Positions 8,563 to 17,839 of a stretch of DNA of 64,000 nucleotides are shown piece after piece (position 1 is the first letter of the stretch; the number at the start of each line of letters is the position of its first letter). The notes below the pieces were generated by a model. That model was not told where the DNA came from and made no database searches. It worked only from the letters and a program-made list of their open reading frames with translations. The stretch is from assembly GCF_002836775.1 (NCBI RefSeq), contig NZ_PJAQ01000066.1, positions 558,001-622,000 of the forward strand, read 5' to 3'. Source of the stretch: Colwellia sp. 12G3. GTDB taxonomy: Bacteria; Pseudomonadota; Gammaproteobacteria; Enterobacterales; Alteromonadaceae. The position numbers were made by a program, and so were the translations under genes.

Positions 8563-10425
8563 ATGGCTTTATTACAAATTGCAGAACCCGGTCAAAGTAC
8601 CGTTCCTCATGAACACAGATTAGCTGCAGGCATTGATCTTGGTACCACGAATTCCTTAATAGCTAGTGTACAAAGCGGTAACGCAAGTACCTTAAGCGAT
8701 GATCAAGGCCGTGATATATTGCCATCTATTGTTAGCTATCAAGCAGACAATATTTTAGTTGGCCAGGCAGCACAAGCACTTAGCATTGAAGATGCTCAAA
8801 ATACGATTACTTCTGCTAAACGCTTAATAGGTCGTTCACTGAAAGACATTCAAGGCAAATATCCCTCTTTACCTTATGAGTTTTGTGGTGATGAAAATCA
8901 TCCTGAAATTATGACAAGGCAAGGCGCTGTTAACCCAGTTCAGGTCTCTGCAGAGATATTAAAAAGCTTAAACTTAAGAGCACAAGCTGCTTTAGGTGGA
9001 GAGCTCACTGGTGTTGTTATTACCGTACCAGCTCATTTTGATGATGCTCAAAGACAAAGTACAAAAGATGCGGCAAAATTAGCTGGTGTTAGCGTACTTC
9101 GTCTATTGAATGAGCCGACAGCTGCCGCGGTAGCTTACGGGCTAGATTCAGGGCAAGAAGGTGTTATTGCTGTCTATGACTTAGGCGGCGGTACCTTTGA
9201 TATCTCTATTTTACGCTTAAACAAAGGTGTATTTGAAGTGTTAGCCACTGGCGGTGATTCTGCGCTTGGTGGAGATGACTTTGATGTTGTTTTAGTTGAT
9301 CATCTTGTTGAACAAGCTGGTTTAGTAAGACCTTTATCACCTTCGCTAGAGCGTCAACTGATGCAGCAAGCTTGTTTTGCTAAAGAACAGTTAACCGTTA
9401 ACGAACAAGTTGATATCACTATTTCTCTTGATGACGATAGTGATTGGAAAACAAGTTTAACCAAAGTGCAGTTGAATGAACTTATTGGCGCATTAGTTAA
9501 TAAAACATTACGTGCTTGTCGTCGCACGCTTAAAGATGCTGATATTACTATTGATGAAGTTATCGAAGTTGTGATGGTTGGTGGTTCAACTCGCGTACCT
9601 TTAGTGCGTAGTGAAGTTGAAAAACACTTTAAGAAAACACCTTTAACGTCAATTGACCCTGATAAAGTGGTCGCTATCGGCGCAGCGATTCAAGCCGATA
9701 TTTTAGTGGGTAATAAACCTGATAGTGATATGTTATTACTTGATGTGACGCCGTTATCGCTTGGCTTAGAAACCATGGGTGGTTTAGTAGAGAAAGTTAT
9801 TCCACGCAACACCACAATACCGGTGGCAAAAGCACAAGAATTTACCACTTTTAAAGATGGTCAAACAGCTATGGCTGTTCATGTATTACAAGGTGAACGT
9901 GAATTAGTTGAAGATTGTCGCTCGTTAGCCCGTTTTGAATTACGTGGTATTCCTGCCATGACAGCAGGTGCAGCACATATTAGAGTAACCTTTAAAGTTG
10001 ATGCGGATGGTTTACTGTCTGTATCGGCGATGGAAAAATCTTCCGGTGTGGAAGCTAGCATTGAGGTTAAACCTTCATTTGGTCTTGAGGACAATCAAAT
10101 TAGTCAAATGATCAAAGATTCAATGAGTAATGCTGCAGAAGATATGCAAGCGCGTATGTTGAAAGAGCAACAAGTTGAAGCATCTCGTGTTATCGAGTCT
10201 GTTCAAGCCGCTTTACTTGCCGACAGTCGGTTACTTGATAGTGATGAAGTGATAATCATTGAAAACGCTATTAAAGCACTTGCGAAAGTGAGCCAAGGTA
10301 TTGAAGTTAAAGCGATAGAAAATGCGCTTGATAAGTTAAACGACAGCACAGCAATATTTGCTGAACGCCGTATGGACAGTTCAATTAGCCAAGCCCTTGC
10401 GGGTCAGGCCGTTGATAAAATTTAG
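8563..10425 (+). CDS. hscA: Fe-S protein assembly chaperone HscA
   Basis: HscA is the specialised Hsp70 that releases clusters from IscU in an ATP-driven cycle. The 620 residues comprise an ATPase domain ('[10 protein letters not shown]' phosphate loop, '[14 protein letters not shown]', '[13 protein letters not shown]'), the linker '[15 protein letters not shown]', a beta-sandwich substrate domain and a helical lid. There is no DnaK-type EEVD end, as expected for HscA. It lies 99 bp after hscB in the isc operon. Confidence 0.97.
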   Translation: MALLQIAEPGQSTVPHEHRLAAGIDLGTTNSLIASVQSGNASTLSDDQGRDILPSIVSYQADNILVGQAAQALSIEDAQNTITSAKRLIGRSLKDIQGKYPSLPYEFCGDENHPEIMTRQGAVNPVQVSAEILKSLNLRAQAALGGELTGVVITVPAHFDDAQRQSTKDAAKLAGVSVLRLLNEPTAAAVAYGLDSGQEGVIAVYDLGGGTFDISILRLNKGVFEVLATGGDSALGGDDFDVVLVDHLVEQAGLVRPLSPSLERQLMQQACFAKEQLTVNEQVDITISLDDDSDWKTSLTKVQLNELIGALVNKTLRACRRTLKDADITIDEVIEVVMVGGSTRVPLVRSEVEKHFKKTPLTSIDPDKVVAIGAAIQADILVGNKPDSDMLLLDVTPLSLGLETMGGLVEKVIPRNTTIPVAKAQEFTTFKDGQTAMAVHVLQGERELVEDCRSLARFELRGIPAMTAGAAHIRVTFKVDADGLLSVSAMEKSSGVEASIEVKPSFGLEDNQISQMIKDSMSNAAEDMQARMLKEQQVEASRVIESVQAALLADSRLLDSDEVIIIENAIKALAKVSQGIEVKAIENALDKLNDSTAIFAERRMDSSISQALAGQAVDKI

Positions 10426-10517
10426 CGTTTCGTTAGAATATGTTTTAAACAATATTTAAAGCATATTCAAATAATATTTAAGTTAGGCGAAAGCCTTGCA
10501 AGCAGAGAATAAATAAA

Positions 10518-10856
10518 ATGCCAAAAATTATATTTTTACCCAATGCAGAGCTATGTCCTGATGGCGCAGTAGTTGAAGCCGAAAAAGGTGAGAGCGTATT
10601 AAACGTTGCTCTAAGAAACGATATCGGTATTGAGCATGCTTGTGAAAAAGTATGTGCGTGTACTACCTGTCACGTTATTATTCGTGAAGGCTTTGACTCT
10701 ATCGAAGAAGGCGATGAACTCGAAGAAGATATGCTTGATAAAGCATGGGGATTAGAGCCTGAATCACGTCTTAGCTGCCAATCTATTGTTGGTGATGAAG
10801 ACTTAGTCGTGGATATCCCTAAATACACAGTAAATATGGTATCTGAAAATCACTAG
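10518..10856 (+). CDS. fdx: ISC-system [2Fe-2S] ferredoxin
   Basis: This is the adrenodoxin-type ferredoxin that supplies electrons for cluster assembly. In the 112-residue protein the cluster ligands are Cys42, Cys48 and Cys51 ('ACEKVCACTTCHV') and Cys87 ('RLSCQSI'); Cys46 is the extra conserved cysteine of this family. Acidic patches ('EEGDELEEDM') fit docking to IscS. It closes the operon: a strong terminator follows, and no iscX gene is present in the next 225 bp. Confidence 0.97.
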   Translation: MPKIIFLPNAELCPDGAVVEAEKGESVLNVALRNDIGIEHACEKVCACTTCHVIIREGFDSIEEGDELEEDMLDKAWGLEPESRLSCQSIVGDEDLVVDIPKYTVNMVSENH

Positions 10857-10881
10857 TTGGCTTGATTAACATCATATTATG

Positions 10882-10917
10882 AAAGGGTAATAACATGAAA
10901 ATGTTATTACCCTTTTT
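10882..10917 (+). terminator. Terminator of the isc operon
   Basis: A perfect stem, AAGGGTAATAACAT paired with ATGTTATTACCCTT, with a GAAA tetraloop and a following T-run, begins 26 bp after the fdx stop. It is a textbook intrinsic terminator. Confidence 0.92.
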
Positions 10918-11081
10918 AGTATTGGAGAGTAGTTGATAATGCCTACTCTGCGCTAATATCATTTATACTCGTTACCAATCTGCGTAAGTAGCTGCTCATT
11001 TTCCTCATGAAAAAGTAGTGACTTAATTAAGCCAATGGGTATTAAATTAATTAAATTTTTAATCAAATAGTAGAGTAAGTT

Positions 11082-11696
11082 ATGGCCTTAGAGTTGTGGT
11101 TATCGTTAGTTGTTATCTGTGTCTTAGGCGCCTTATCTCCGGGACCATCATTGGCATTAGTTGTGCGTAATACTATGTTGGGCGGCCATAAACCAGGTTT
11201 AGCTACTGCCATTAGTCACGGCTTTGGTGTCGGCTTGTATGCGGCTATTGCAGTAACCGGCATTGGTCTTGTTATTGTGCAGTCACCACTCATTTTTCAA
11301 ATTATTCAATACACAGGTGCAGCTTTTTTGCTTTATTTAGCGTTCAACGCGCTAAAAAGCAATGGCAGTAATATTGACCTTGAGGTCGAACAAGGTCAAA
11401 ACGATAAACGTATAAATGGCTGGCGCGATGGATTTTTATTGGCTTTTTTAAACCCTAAGTTAGCGATATTCTTTTTAGCTTTATTCAGCCAATTTGTCGA
11501 TGTTAATGCCAGTCTAACTCACAAATTAATTATGATTTTTACGGTCGGCGGGCTTGATACAATATGGTATTGTCTTGTGGTATTTGGCTTAACAAGAGGG
11601 CCCGTGTTGGCAAAACTAAAAGCGAACAGTCATATAATTGATAAAGTTACAGGTGTGGTTTTACTGTTACTTGCAGTGCGTGTTGTAATTAATTAG
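11082..11696 (+). CDS. LysE/RhtB family amino-acid exporter
   Basis: The 204-residue inner-membrane protein has about six hydrophobic segments and the family signature near the N-terminus, 'GALSPGPSLALVVRNT', followed by 'GLATAISHGFGVGLYA'. LysE/RhtB proteins export amino acids or derivatives such as homoserine, threonine or lysine; the substrate cannot be read from sequence. The 'FLLAFLNPKLAIFFLALFSQF' segment is also typical. It stands alone, with no LysR-type regulator beside it. Confidence 0.9.
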   Translation: MALELWLSLVVICVLGALSPGPSLALVVRNTMLGGHKPGLATAISHGFGVGLYAAIAVTGIGLVIVQSPLIFQIIQYTGAAFLLYLAFNALKSNGSNIDLEVEQGQNDKRINGWRDGFLLAFLNPKLAIFFLALFSQFVDVNASLTHKLIMIFTVGGLDTIWYCLVVFGLTRGPVLAKLKANSHIIDKVTGVVLLLLAVRVVIN

Positions 11697-11878
11697 GTGA
11701 TAGAGCGTTTTTACGTCATTACCCTGTTATTAATTTAAAGAAATAATGGATAGATCACAGAGTATTCAACATTAACTTTTCTATAAAGTGCTTGGTGTAC
11801 TTTTACCTGAGTTAAACGCATATGTCTGTCAATATTTAGGAAACTTGTTACAATGCTATTTTTGATTTTAGGTAGACT

Positions 11879-12208
11879 ATGAATAAAAGTAATGATCCGC
11901 TACACGGCGTTAAACTTGAACAGATTCTAACAGAACTGGAGAAGAAAATTGGTTGGGATAAGATGGGTGAGTTACTTAATATTCGTTGTTTCACCAATAA
12001 ACCGCGTCTCAAATCAAGTTTGAAATTTCTGCGTACAACCCCTTGGGCACGCAGTAGAGTTGAAATTTTATACCTAAAAACATTTTGTAGTAAGCATAAA
12101 GAAACGGGGAAATTAATCAGGGGAATACTCGCCCAGAATAAAGCAGTAGCAGAAACGACTTCCACCAAGCCCACTCCCTTTGTTTGGCCAACATCGAAAA
12201 ATAAATAG
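11879..12208 (+). CDS. VF530 family DNA-binding protein (DUF2132)
   Basis: The small 109-residue protein shows the VF530 core: 'DPLHGVKLEQILTELEKKIGW', 'INIRCFTNKP' (here LNIRCFTNKP) and 'IKSSLKFLRTTPWARSRVE' (here LKSSLKFLRTTPWARSRVE). The family is named for a Vibrio fischeri protein of known structure that resembles DNA-binding helices; its cellular role is not established. The C-terminal 30 residues are Lys/Thr/Pro-rich and probably disordered. It is monocistronic, with a gene-poor region after it. Confidence 0.85.
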   Translation: MNKSNDPLHGVKLEQILTELEKKIGWDKMGELLNIRCFTNKPRLKSSLKFLRTTPWARSRVEILYLKTFCSKHKETGKLIRGILAQNKAVAETTSTKPTPFVWPTSKNK

Positions 12209-12873
12209 ACTTATGTCACACTGAAGACATTAGTATTTGAAAATTTTATATATTTTGATCTACAGCAGACATGGCTTAACAATCACATTCCTCTAGCAGC
12301 TTCCCGATAGCTGACGTTCCCATTGATAAAATTTTAAGCTTTTGATGATGACTTTTTGCCAATAAGTCGTTCAGCCTCTATGTGTACTAAGCCACCATTG
12401 CCGTCAGTCACGACGTTGTATTGAGATAACTAGCGCGCATAGAGGGCATTATTTGGGACTTGTGACTAACGTCACTCTAAGCCTCATAGCAGTCGTTTAT
12501 ATTCTGTTATTGAACGTATGTCTCTCACGGGGCAATTTTCAGCGCTCAAACATGTTTTATCGCTTATTCATAATATGAATGATTTTCTCCCACGCGATTC
12601 AACAGTTATCAATAGACTGATACGGATTGCCTTACCTCAGCGCAGGCATGCCTCGGCTGACAGCACCATTTCGGTGCAAAGAAGAGCCCTTCAACCCGGT
12701 AACCGCTATACATTACCAGGCAGTGGTTGCATTTTGTGTCGTGTAAAATAATTAACTCACTGTAATAAAACAGTTAATTATTAAATTTAAAAATATGGCG
12801 CGGCCTTTGCTTTCTATCATTCGCCAACAACCAACAATACCCAAACGAGCGACCCACGCTTTAGGAGCCAAAC
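12209..12873. other. Gene-poor region before the CBS gene
   Basis: This 665-bp stretch has no convincing gene. An open frame at 12518-12751 would encode 77 residues but resembles nothing I know and lacks a ribosome-binding site. The region has scattered dyads: CCTCTATG at 12375-12382 with CATAGAGG at 12438-12445, GTGAC-TAAC-GTCAC at 12462-12475 (related to the dispersed repeat), and a GCACC/GGTGC hairpin near 12663-12677. From about 12600 the base composition turns more GC-rich, like the CBS gene that follows, so this may be the edge of acquired DNA. Confidence 0.45.
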
Positions 12874-13317
12874 ATGCAGACTATCACCGCTAAAACCATC
12901 ATGGATCGTTCACCGTTATCATTTCGCCCAGATAGCGGGGTGATCGTCGCCCTGCGCCAACTGCTGACCGCCAGTCTGTCCGGTGCACCAGTGGTTGATG
13001 CCGATAACAATCTAATCGGCTTTCTGTCTGAAGCTGACTGTATGCGCGGCGCGCTGATGGGAGGCTACTTTTCGACCATCGGCGAGTTAGTTCGAGACCG
13101 GATGACAACCGAAGTTGAATCGATCGGTGCCAATACCAACTTGGTCGATGTCGCGGAGAAATTCCTGCACAACAATCGCCGGGTACTACCAGTGGTTGAG
13201 GAAGGCAAAGTGGTCGGACTGGTGCAGCGCCGCGGCGTACTCGAGCAACTACTGGAGCAAATCGACAGCAAGAGCGAACAGGTGGAGTATAGGAAGAATA
13301 AACGTCATTTCTCCTAA
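12874..13317 (+). CDS. CBS-domain protein (two CBS motifs), atypical composition
   Basis: The 147-residue protein is two CBS motifs in tandem: the first around 'IMDRSPLSFRPDSGVIVALRQLLTASLSGAPVVDADNNLIGFLSE', the second around 'MTTEVESIGANTNLVDVAEKFLHNNRRVLPVVEEGKVVGLVQRR'. Such Bateman modules bind adenine nucleotides and usually act as sensors; the partner here is unknown. The start is supported by TTAGGAG 6 bp upstream of the ATG. Two hand-counted 60-base stretches (12901-12960, 12961-13020) each hold 34 G/C (57%), well above neighbouring genes, and leucine is mostly CTG rather than the local TTA. This suggests transfer from a GC-richer relative. Confidence 0.88.
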   Translation: MQTITAKTIMDRSPLSFRPDSGVIVALRQLLTASLSGAPVVDADNNLIGFLSEADCMRGALMGGYFSTIGELVRDRMTTEVESIGANTNLVDVAEKFLHNNRRVLPVVEEGKVVGLVQRRGVLEQLLEQIDSKSEQVEYRKNKRHFS

Positions 13318-13390
13318 AATCTAAAGTATGGAGTCAATCTTTAGATTTAATACTCGTGCTAATAGATTACTTTCTATAATTCACATATTC

Positions 13391-13661
13391 TATATACCCA
13401 TGTTACTTCAAGATGCAGGATTCAGCTGGAATTAGAAACGTTTTTAGGCAAGGCATTGATTGAAGATAATGGTTGTTCCCTTATCGATATCTATAACGTA
13501 GCTTAAAACGTTTCTAAACCAGCCCTACGGGGATGTCTGAGCAAATCATGTTTTTCGTTGCCTCTATTTTTAAGGGAATAACCCTTAATAAAAAGAGGCG
13601 CCTCGATCATGAATCGCACAGGCATCCTGAAACGAGCATCTTGAAGTATCATGGGTATATA
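13391..13661. repeat. MITE-like element with 26-bp terminal inverted repeats
   Basis: The ends are a 26-bp inverted repeat with one mismatch (13391-13416 and 13636-13661; outer bases TATATACCCATG). Inside are two more foldbacks: CTGG..TTAGAAACGTTTT at 13427-13444 with its mirror at 13505-13521, and an imperfect stem at 13561-13598 (CCTCT..AAGGG / CCCTT..AGAGG), then the palindrome GAGGCGCCTC at 13595-13604. It has no ORF. Size, terminal repeats and lack of coding capacity fit a non-autonomous mobile repeat; no transposase is present, and target-site duplication is not evident. Confidence 0.65.
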
Positions 13662-13664
13662 ACT

Positions 13665-13703
13665 AAAAAGCCGCTAACAGGTAAATGCTAGCGGCTTTTT
13701 TAT
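13665..13703. terminator. Bidirectional terminator after the U32 gene
   Basis: AAAAAGCCGCTA (13665-13676) pairs with TAGCGGCTTTTT (13689-13700). T-runs are present on both strands. It ends the minus-strand U32 gene and insulates the MITE/CBS side. Confidence 0.88.
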
Positions 13704-13745
13704 TGTCAAATTTCTCTCAAAGTCGACTCTTTACAAGAGAGTTAA

Positions 13746-16085
13746 TTATAAACCGTTATGGTATTGCACATTGGTTGAGTCTGGCACAAGTGAGTTAAGC
13801 TTATCTTGAGCATCTAATTGCTCAACGGATAGTTCGTTAGAGTAACTAGTTTTTTTGTGCTTATCGCCTTTAAGTAACTGTTCAAATTGCTTAATGAGCA
13901 TCACTTTATCAGGAGACTCTTTATCACCAGCACCAATGTTGGTTAAATCAATCATGAAACCATCATATAATTCCGTCAAGTCCTGTATGATTTCGGTATT
14001 TAAAAATTGATCTTTATTATAAATACTTGGGTAACCCGCTTTTTGCTTATCAATAGCAAAAGAAACACCCTTAAGGTTAGTAATGCTGGTCGACTTATCG
14101 CATGACAGCATACAGCCATTATCAATGCGCGGCTTTTCACAACCAACACTTTGTTGGAAGAAACACTGTCTGCTAGTCATTAATAAAATAGGGTGGTAAA
14201 CGCTGTAAAGCATCTTAAAGTTTTCAGGACGGGCGATAGTTTTCATTTGTTGACGGTTTATTTCATTTGAAATAAACGCACCGCTACAGTTAAAGGATTC
14301 TTTCATCGCTAATAACGCATAAGAGTTAGTCGTATTTAAGAAAGGTCCTGCAATCCACTCTATACCTAATTCAAATGCTCTATTGGCTATACCTGTGTTA
14401 TTGGTAACAATTAATTTAGGCTTTACTTGCTCTAAAATATTGACTGCTACATCATAATCTTTACCAATTAAGACTGATGGGAACCATGGAATAAGGCGAG
14501 GATTTTCTTTGAAAAAACTAACGTATTTAGTGCAGCCACGCTTATAAGCATCAGGTAACTTAAAGTAAATATCGGCATCGGTTACATCACCAAGATTAAT
14601 ATCGCTTTCATCACATATTAAGAGCGATAATTTTGCTGTATCGTCTTGTTTATCGTGACGTATTAATTTAGGCAATTCTACTTCTGCTAATACAGTTTTG
14701 CCGTCATTGAGTAGCGCTGCTATTTTATTTTTAAGCGTAGTAAGCTCTTTAAAAGGAATAGTGACACTTTCTGGCATATCGTCAGTAGATAGCTCGCTTA
14801 AGTTAAATTCTGCGTTATTGAAGCTTTTAAAACGCTTTTCTATAGCACTATGATCAATGCAGTTTTTTTCACTAGCGATAAGTGCACGTTCAGAATGCAT
14901 AACATGCGTTTGTTCTTTTGGCGCTTTATCAGCAAACCCTTGGGTTATTTTATTGCCATGCGTCTCGTTAATTTTGATGGTAACGGTTAATGGTTTACCG
15001 ACTTCACCCGAGAACACTAATGAGAGGTTACGTTTATCAATACTAAGGTGTTTAATTTTATCAAATACGTCTGCGTGTATTGCTTCTTTTTCGTCATTTA
15101 AGCTTTGTTCAACGTCTTGAATTTGTACCACAGAAATAGCATTACTTTTATCAATAGCATGATATTTTGAATTATCACGTGGATTTTCTATAAACATCGA
15201 TTGGTTTAAATCGCCACGTAAAAATGCATTAGAAAAATCACGGTTGAATACTTTGTAAAGGCGTTCGCCATCTTCAAGTAATTCACCGGTTTCTACAAAG
15301 CCATCTATTTGTTTACGGAAGCTATCAATAACGGTGTGTACATAACTTGCACCTTTAATGCGTCCTTCAACTTTAAAAGAGTGAACGCCAGCCTCGATGA
15401 GTGCCGGTAAATCAAAAAATGCTGAGTTGTCTTTAATATTTAATGGGAATTTATTACCTGATTCGGTAGGTTTATATTCTTCGCGACAGGCTTGACTACA
15501 ACGGCCTCTATTACCTGAGTTACCGACACTGGCAGAGGTTGAATAACATAAACCAGAAAAGGCGACACATAATGACCCGTGCACAAATACTTCGGTAAGT
15601 ACGTTTTCTTCTTGTGATACGGCAGTAATAGCGGTGATTTCTTTTAAATCTAATTCACGAGATAAGTTAACACGCGAGGCACCCAGTTTTTTCAAAAACG
15701 GAATTTGGCCAATGTTATGGGTTGTTAATTGTGTCGACGCATGGATATCAAGGGTAGGGAAGTGCTTTTTAAGGATATACAGCATGCCCAAATCTTGCAC
15801 TATGACACCATCAAGCGTGGTGTTGGCTAATTTACTCAATAACTTAGCAAGCGTTTTAAATTCGCGCTCTAGAATAATTATATTTAGCGTTAAGAATATT
15901 TGGCATTCATACTCATGCGCGAGTCTAATAACACCGACGAGTTCATCAAAAGAAATATTAGCAGCACGATTTCTAGCATTAAAAGTATCTAAACCGCAGT
16001 ACACTGCATCTGCGCCAGCAATAATAGCTGCTTTTATCGCGTCGATATCACCACCAGGGGCTAATAATTCAATTTTAGGACTCAT
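13746..16085 (-). CDS. U32 family protein, RlhA-like
   Basis: The 779-residue protein opens with 'IELLAPGGDIDAIKAAIIAGADAVYCG', the U32 TIM-barrel start, and carries the U32 signature region 'EVFVHGSLCVAFSGLCYST' and 'NRGRCSQACREEY', whose cysteines bind an Fe-S cluster in characterised members. Despite the 'peptidase U32' name, studied relatives (RlhA, TrhP, UbiU/V) are prephenate- or oxygen-linked hydroxylases of rRNA, tRNA or ubiquinone. The context 'RCSQACREEYK' and 'GVHSFKVEGRIK' is closest to RlhA (hydroxycytidine in 23S rRNA). The C-terminal third, with 'SRQCFFQQSVGCEK' and further cysteines, matches the long form. Exact substrate is inferred. It sits alone, divergent from a GST gene. 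Confidence 0.85.
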   Translation of the reverse strand: MSPKIELLAPGGDIDAIKAAIIAGADAVYCGLDTFNARNRAANISFDELVGVIRLAHEYECQIFLTLNIIILEREFKTLAKLLSKLANTTLDGVIVQDLGMLYILKKHFPTLDIHASTQLTTHNIGQIPFLKKLGASRVNLSRELDLKEITAITAVSQEENVLTEVFVHGSLCVAFSGLCYSTSASVGNSGNRGRCSQACREEYKPTESGNKFPLNIKDNSAFFDLPALIEAGVHSFKVEGRIKGASYVHTVIDSFRKQIDGFVETGELLEDGERLYKVFNRDFSNAFLRGDLNQSMFIENPRDNSKYHAIDKSNAISVVQIQDVEQSLNDEKEAIHADVFDKIKHLSIDKRNLSLVFSGEVGKPLTVTIKINETHGNKITQGFADKAPKEQTHVMHSERALIASEKNCIDHSAIEKRFKSFNNAEFNLSELSTDDMPESVTIPFKELTTLKNKIAALLNDGKTVLAEVELPKLIRHDKQDDTAKLSLLICDESDINLGDVTDADIYFKLPDAYKRGCTKYVSFFKENPRLIPWFPSVLIGKDYDVAVNILEQVKPKLIVTNNTGIANRAFELGIEWIAGPFLNTTNSYALLAMKESFNCSGAFISNEINRQQMKTIARPENFKMLYSVYHPILLMTSRQCFFQQSVGCEKPRIDNGCMLSCDKSTSITNLKGVSFAIDKQKAGYPSIYNKDQFLNTEIIQDLTELYDGFMIDLTNIGAGDKESPDKVMLIKQFEQLLKGDKHKKTSYSNELSVEQLDAQDKLNSLVPDSTNVQYHNGL

Positions 16086-16219
16086 TTATACAACTTTGGC
16101 CTGTTATCTAGGCAGTTAAATTTCAAAGGGGGGATTTTACCGATATATTTAGCCAATGAATACAGTTAAGGTACCTCTTTAAAGTTATTTTTTATCGTAG
16201 TACTGGAATATTTATAGCA

Positions 16220-16933
16220 ATGAATAAGAGTGACAATGAATTTTTCCATGGAAAAAGCAATGAAAAGGCTAATAAAATAAAAGCGTTACCTATTTTATAT
16301 TCGTTAAGAAATTGCCCCTATGCGATGCGTGCCAGACTTGCTATTTTTAAAGCGCAGCAACAAGTATTATTGCGCGATCTGGTACTGAGTAATAAACCCG
16401 CTGAAATGATAGCTGTATCACCTAAAGGTACTGTGCCTGTATTGGTTTTAGCAAATGGCCGAGTGATCGAAGAAAGTTTAGAGGTTATGTTATGGGCTTT
16501 ACAAGAAACGGATCCCAATGATCTTTTAGATTGCCAAAACGAGGGCGCATTATCAGAAATGCTTTTGCTCATTAATGAGTTCGATACTGACTTTAAAAGC
16601 TGTTTAGAAGCATACAAGTGTGCCAAACGTTATCAAGAGGATAATGTGGCGCAGTGCAGAGAAGTTTGTCAGCAATACATAAAAAGAGTAGAACAGCGTT
16701 TAACTGAGCATACATTTTTAATGTCAGATAAAGAAAGCCTGGCAGATATTGCGTTAATACCCTTTATTCGACAATTCGCACGAATCGAACGCCAATGGTA
16801 CCTGCAATCACCTTACCCAATGGTAAGGCAATGGTTAAATAGTTATTTGCAGAGCCCTATTTTTACTAAAGTAATGGCAAAACACCCGTTATGGGTCGAT
16901 GAGCCACAAGATGTTTTATTTGGCGTAAACTAA
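16220..16933 (+). CDS. Glutathione S-transferase family protein
   Basis: The N-terminal thioredoxin-like domain starts at 'PILYSLRNCPYAMRARLAI', with a CPYA motif like that of glutaredoxin-2 or omega-type GSTs rather than a catalytic Tyr or Ser. 'PKGTVPVLVLANGRVIEESLEVMLW' contains the cis-Pro and the glutathione-binding Glu-Ser. The C-terminal all-helical domain carries 'SLADIALIPFIRQFARIERQW'. Glutathione-dependent thiol transfer or dehydroascorbate-type reduction is plausible. An N-terminal extension of about 25 residues precedes the fold, so the true start might be later. Its stop overlaps the stop of the convergent NUDIX gene by 4 bp. Confidence 0.88.
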   Translation: MNKSDNEFFHGKSNEKANKIKALPILYSLRNCPYAMRARLAIFKAQQQVLLRDLVLSNKPAEMIAVSPKGTVPVLVLANGRVIEESLEVMLWALQETDPNDLLDCQNEGALSEMLLLINEFDTDFKSCLEAYKCAKRYQEDNVAQCREVCQQYIKRVEQRLTEHTFLMSDKESLADIALIPFIRQFARIERQWYLQSPYPMVRQWLNSYLQSPIFTKVMAKHPLWVDEPQDVLFGVN

Positions 16934-17550
16934 CATGGCAGTGATTCGTTGAGTAATTCACTGACAATGAGTTTGAGTAAAAAGGTCTCTCGTTCTATCG
17001 ATAGGCCTTTTTTGTCACTTTTCGCTATGGTTTCTTCATTGTGAGCAATGGCCTGATGTATATTCATCCAAACAGGGTGCATACCATTATTGAGTTCATG
17101 GGCTTCAAGTTCCGGCTCAAGTAATTCATCATCAATGGTGCAGGTATAGCAATAAGATTGCATATGCATAATATCAAAGCCACTTTTATGCCATGGACGG
17201 TACTCTTCGTAGAGACCAAACTCTTCAATATCTTTAACATTATGCGCGCCAGTTTCTTCTTTAAGCTCGCGGATTAAACCATTGATAATGCTTTCACCTT
17301 CATCTACCCCTCCACCGGGTAAGCTATAGTCGTGATAACGTTTGGTATAAAGCAGTAAGATACTTTCACCATTAAGCACTATCGCTCTGGTGGCTTTTCG
17401 GGTAAAGCTTTTGGCTGAAAGAGTGTTGATATCAGCATGAGTTGTTGATTTGAGTAGACGCATAATTGGGCAGTTAATAAGATAATGATTAATATTTATT
17501 GAGTTATAGGTGGGGACTTGCATGACGTTTATCAAGTCAGTTGAACTCAC
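16930..17550 (-). CDS. NUDIX hydrolase
   Basis: The complete Nudix box is present: G-x5-E-x7-R-E-U-x-E-E-x-G-U read from 'GGVDEGESIINGLIRELKEETGA', which binds the divalent metal and catalyses cleavage of a nucleoside diphosphate linked to another group. The substrate is not predictable. The start is uncertain. A GTG at 17550 has GAGG six bases upstream and is preferred; an ATG at 17571 lacks such a site, and an ATG at 17463 (MRLLKS) would give a shorter protein without a visible ribosome-binding site. It is convergent with the GST gene, overlapping by 4 bp. Confidence 0.88.
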   Translation of the reverse strand: MSSTDLINVMQVPTYNSININHYLINCPIMRLLKSTTHADINTLSAKSFTRKATRAIVLNGESILLLYTKRYHDYSLPGGGVDEGESIINGLIRELKEETGAHNVKDIEEFGLYEEYRPWHKSGFDIMHMQSYCYTCTIDDELLEPELEAHELNNGMHPVWMNIHQAIAHNEETIAKSDKKGLSIERETFLLKLIVSELLNESLPC

Positions 17551-17587
17551 AGTAATCCTCAGGACAAGCATTAATATAAGGGATAGA

Positions 17588-17613
17588 GTCGCGTTAACAA
17601 TGATTAACGCGAC
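17588..17613. other. Perfect hairpin between the XRE and NUDIX genes
   Basis: GTCGCGTTAA at 17588-17597 and TTAACGCGAC at 17604-17613 form a 10-bp perfect dyad with a 6-nt loop. On the minus strand there is no T-run after it; the plus strand has TTTTT after three bases. It may be a weak terminator for the XRE operon or an operator for the NUDIX gene. Confidence 0.5.
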
Positions 17614-17635
17614 AAGTTTTTAGCAATCAAACACA

Positions 17636-17839
17636 CTATACTGTTTCAACTTCATCATGAAAAATGTCTTCAATGGATAAGTTAAACAATCTCGCCGCTT
17701 TAAATGCCAGAGGTAAACTTGGATCAAACTTACCTTTTTCAATGGCATTGATAGTTTGTCTTGATACCTCTAAAGCGCTGGCAAGTTGTGCTTGTGTCCA
17801 GTCACGTTCAGCACGTAATACTTTCAAGCGATTTTTCAT
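17636..17839 (-). CDS. Small XRE-family transcriptional regulator
   Basis: The 67-residue protein is a single Cro/CI-type helix-turn-helix: 'LRAERDWTQAQLASALEVSRQTINAIEKGKFDPSLPLAFKAARLFNLSIEDIFH'. This compact type (YozG-like) is often encoded next to a small membrane protein, as here. Its ATG overlaps the TGA of the upstream membrane gene (ATGA), so translation is coupled. It probably binds the inverted repeat in front of the two-gene operon. Confidence 0.92.
   Translation of the reverse strand: MKNRLKVLRAERDWTQAQLASALEVSRQTINAIEKGKFDPSLPLAFKAARLFNLSIEDIFHDEVETV

Noticed and set aside
12518..12751. Open frame of 77 residues upstream of the CBS gene
   Set aside because: No ribosome-binding site, no recognisable domain, and composition changes midway through it; treated as non-coding.
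15634..16119. 161-residue plus-strand frame opposite the U32 gene
   Set aside because: Antisense to the conserved U32 N-terminus; no domain.
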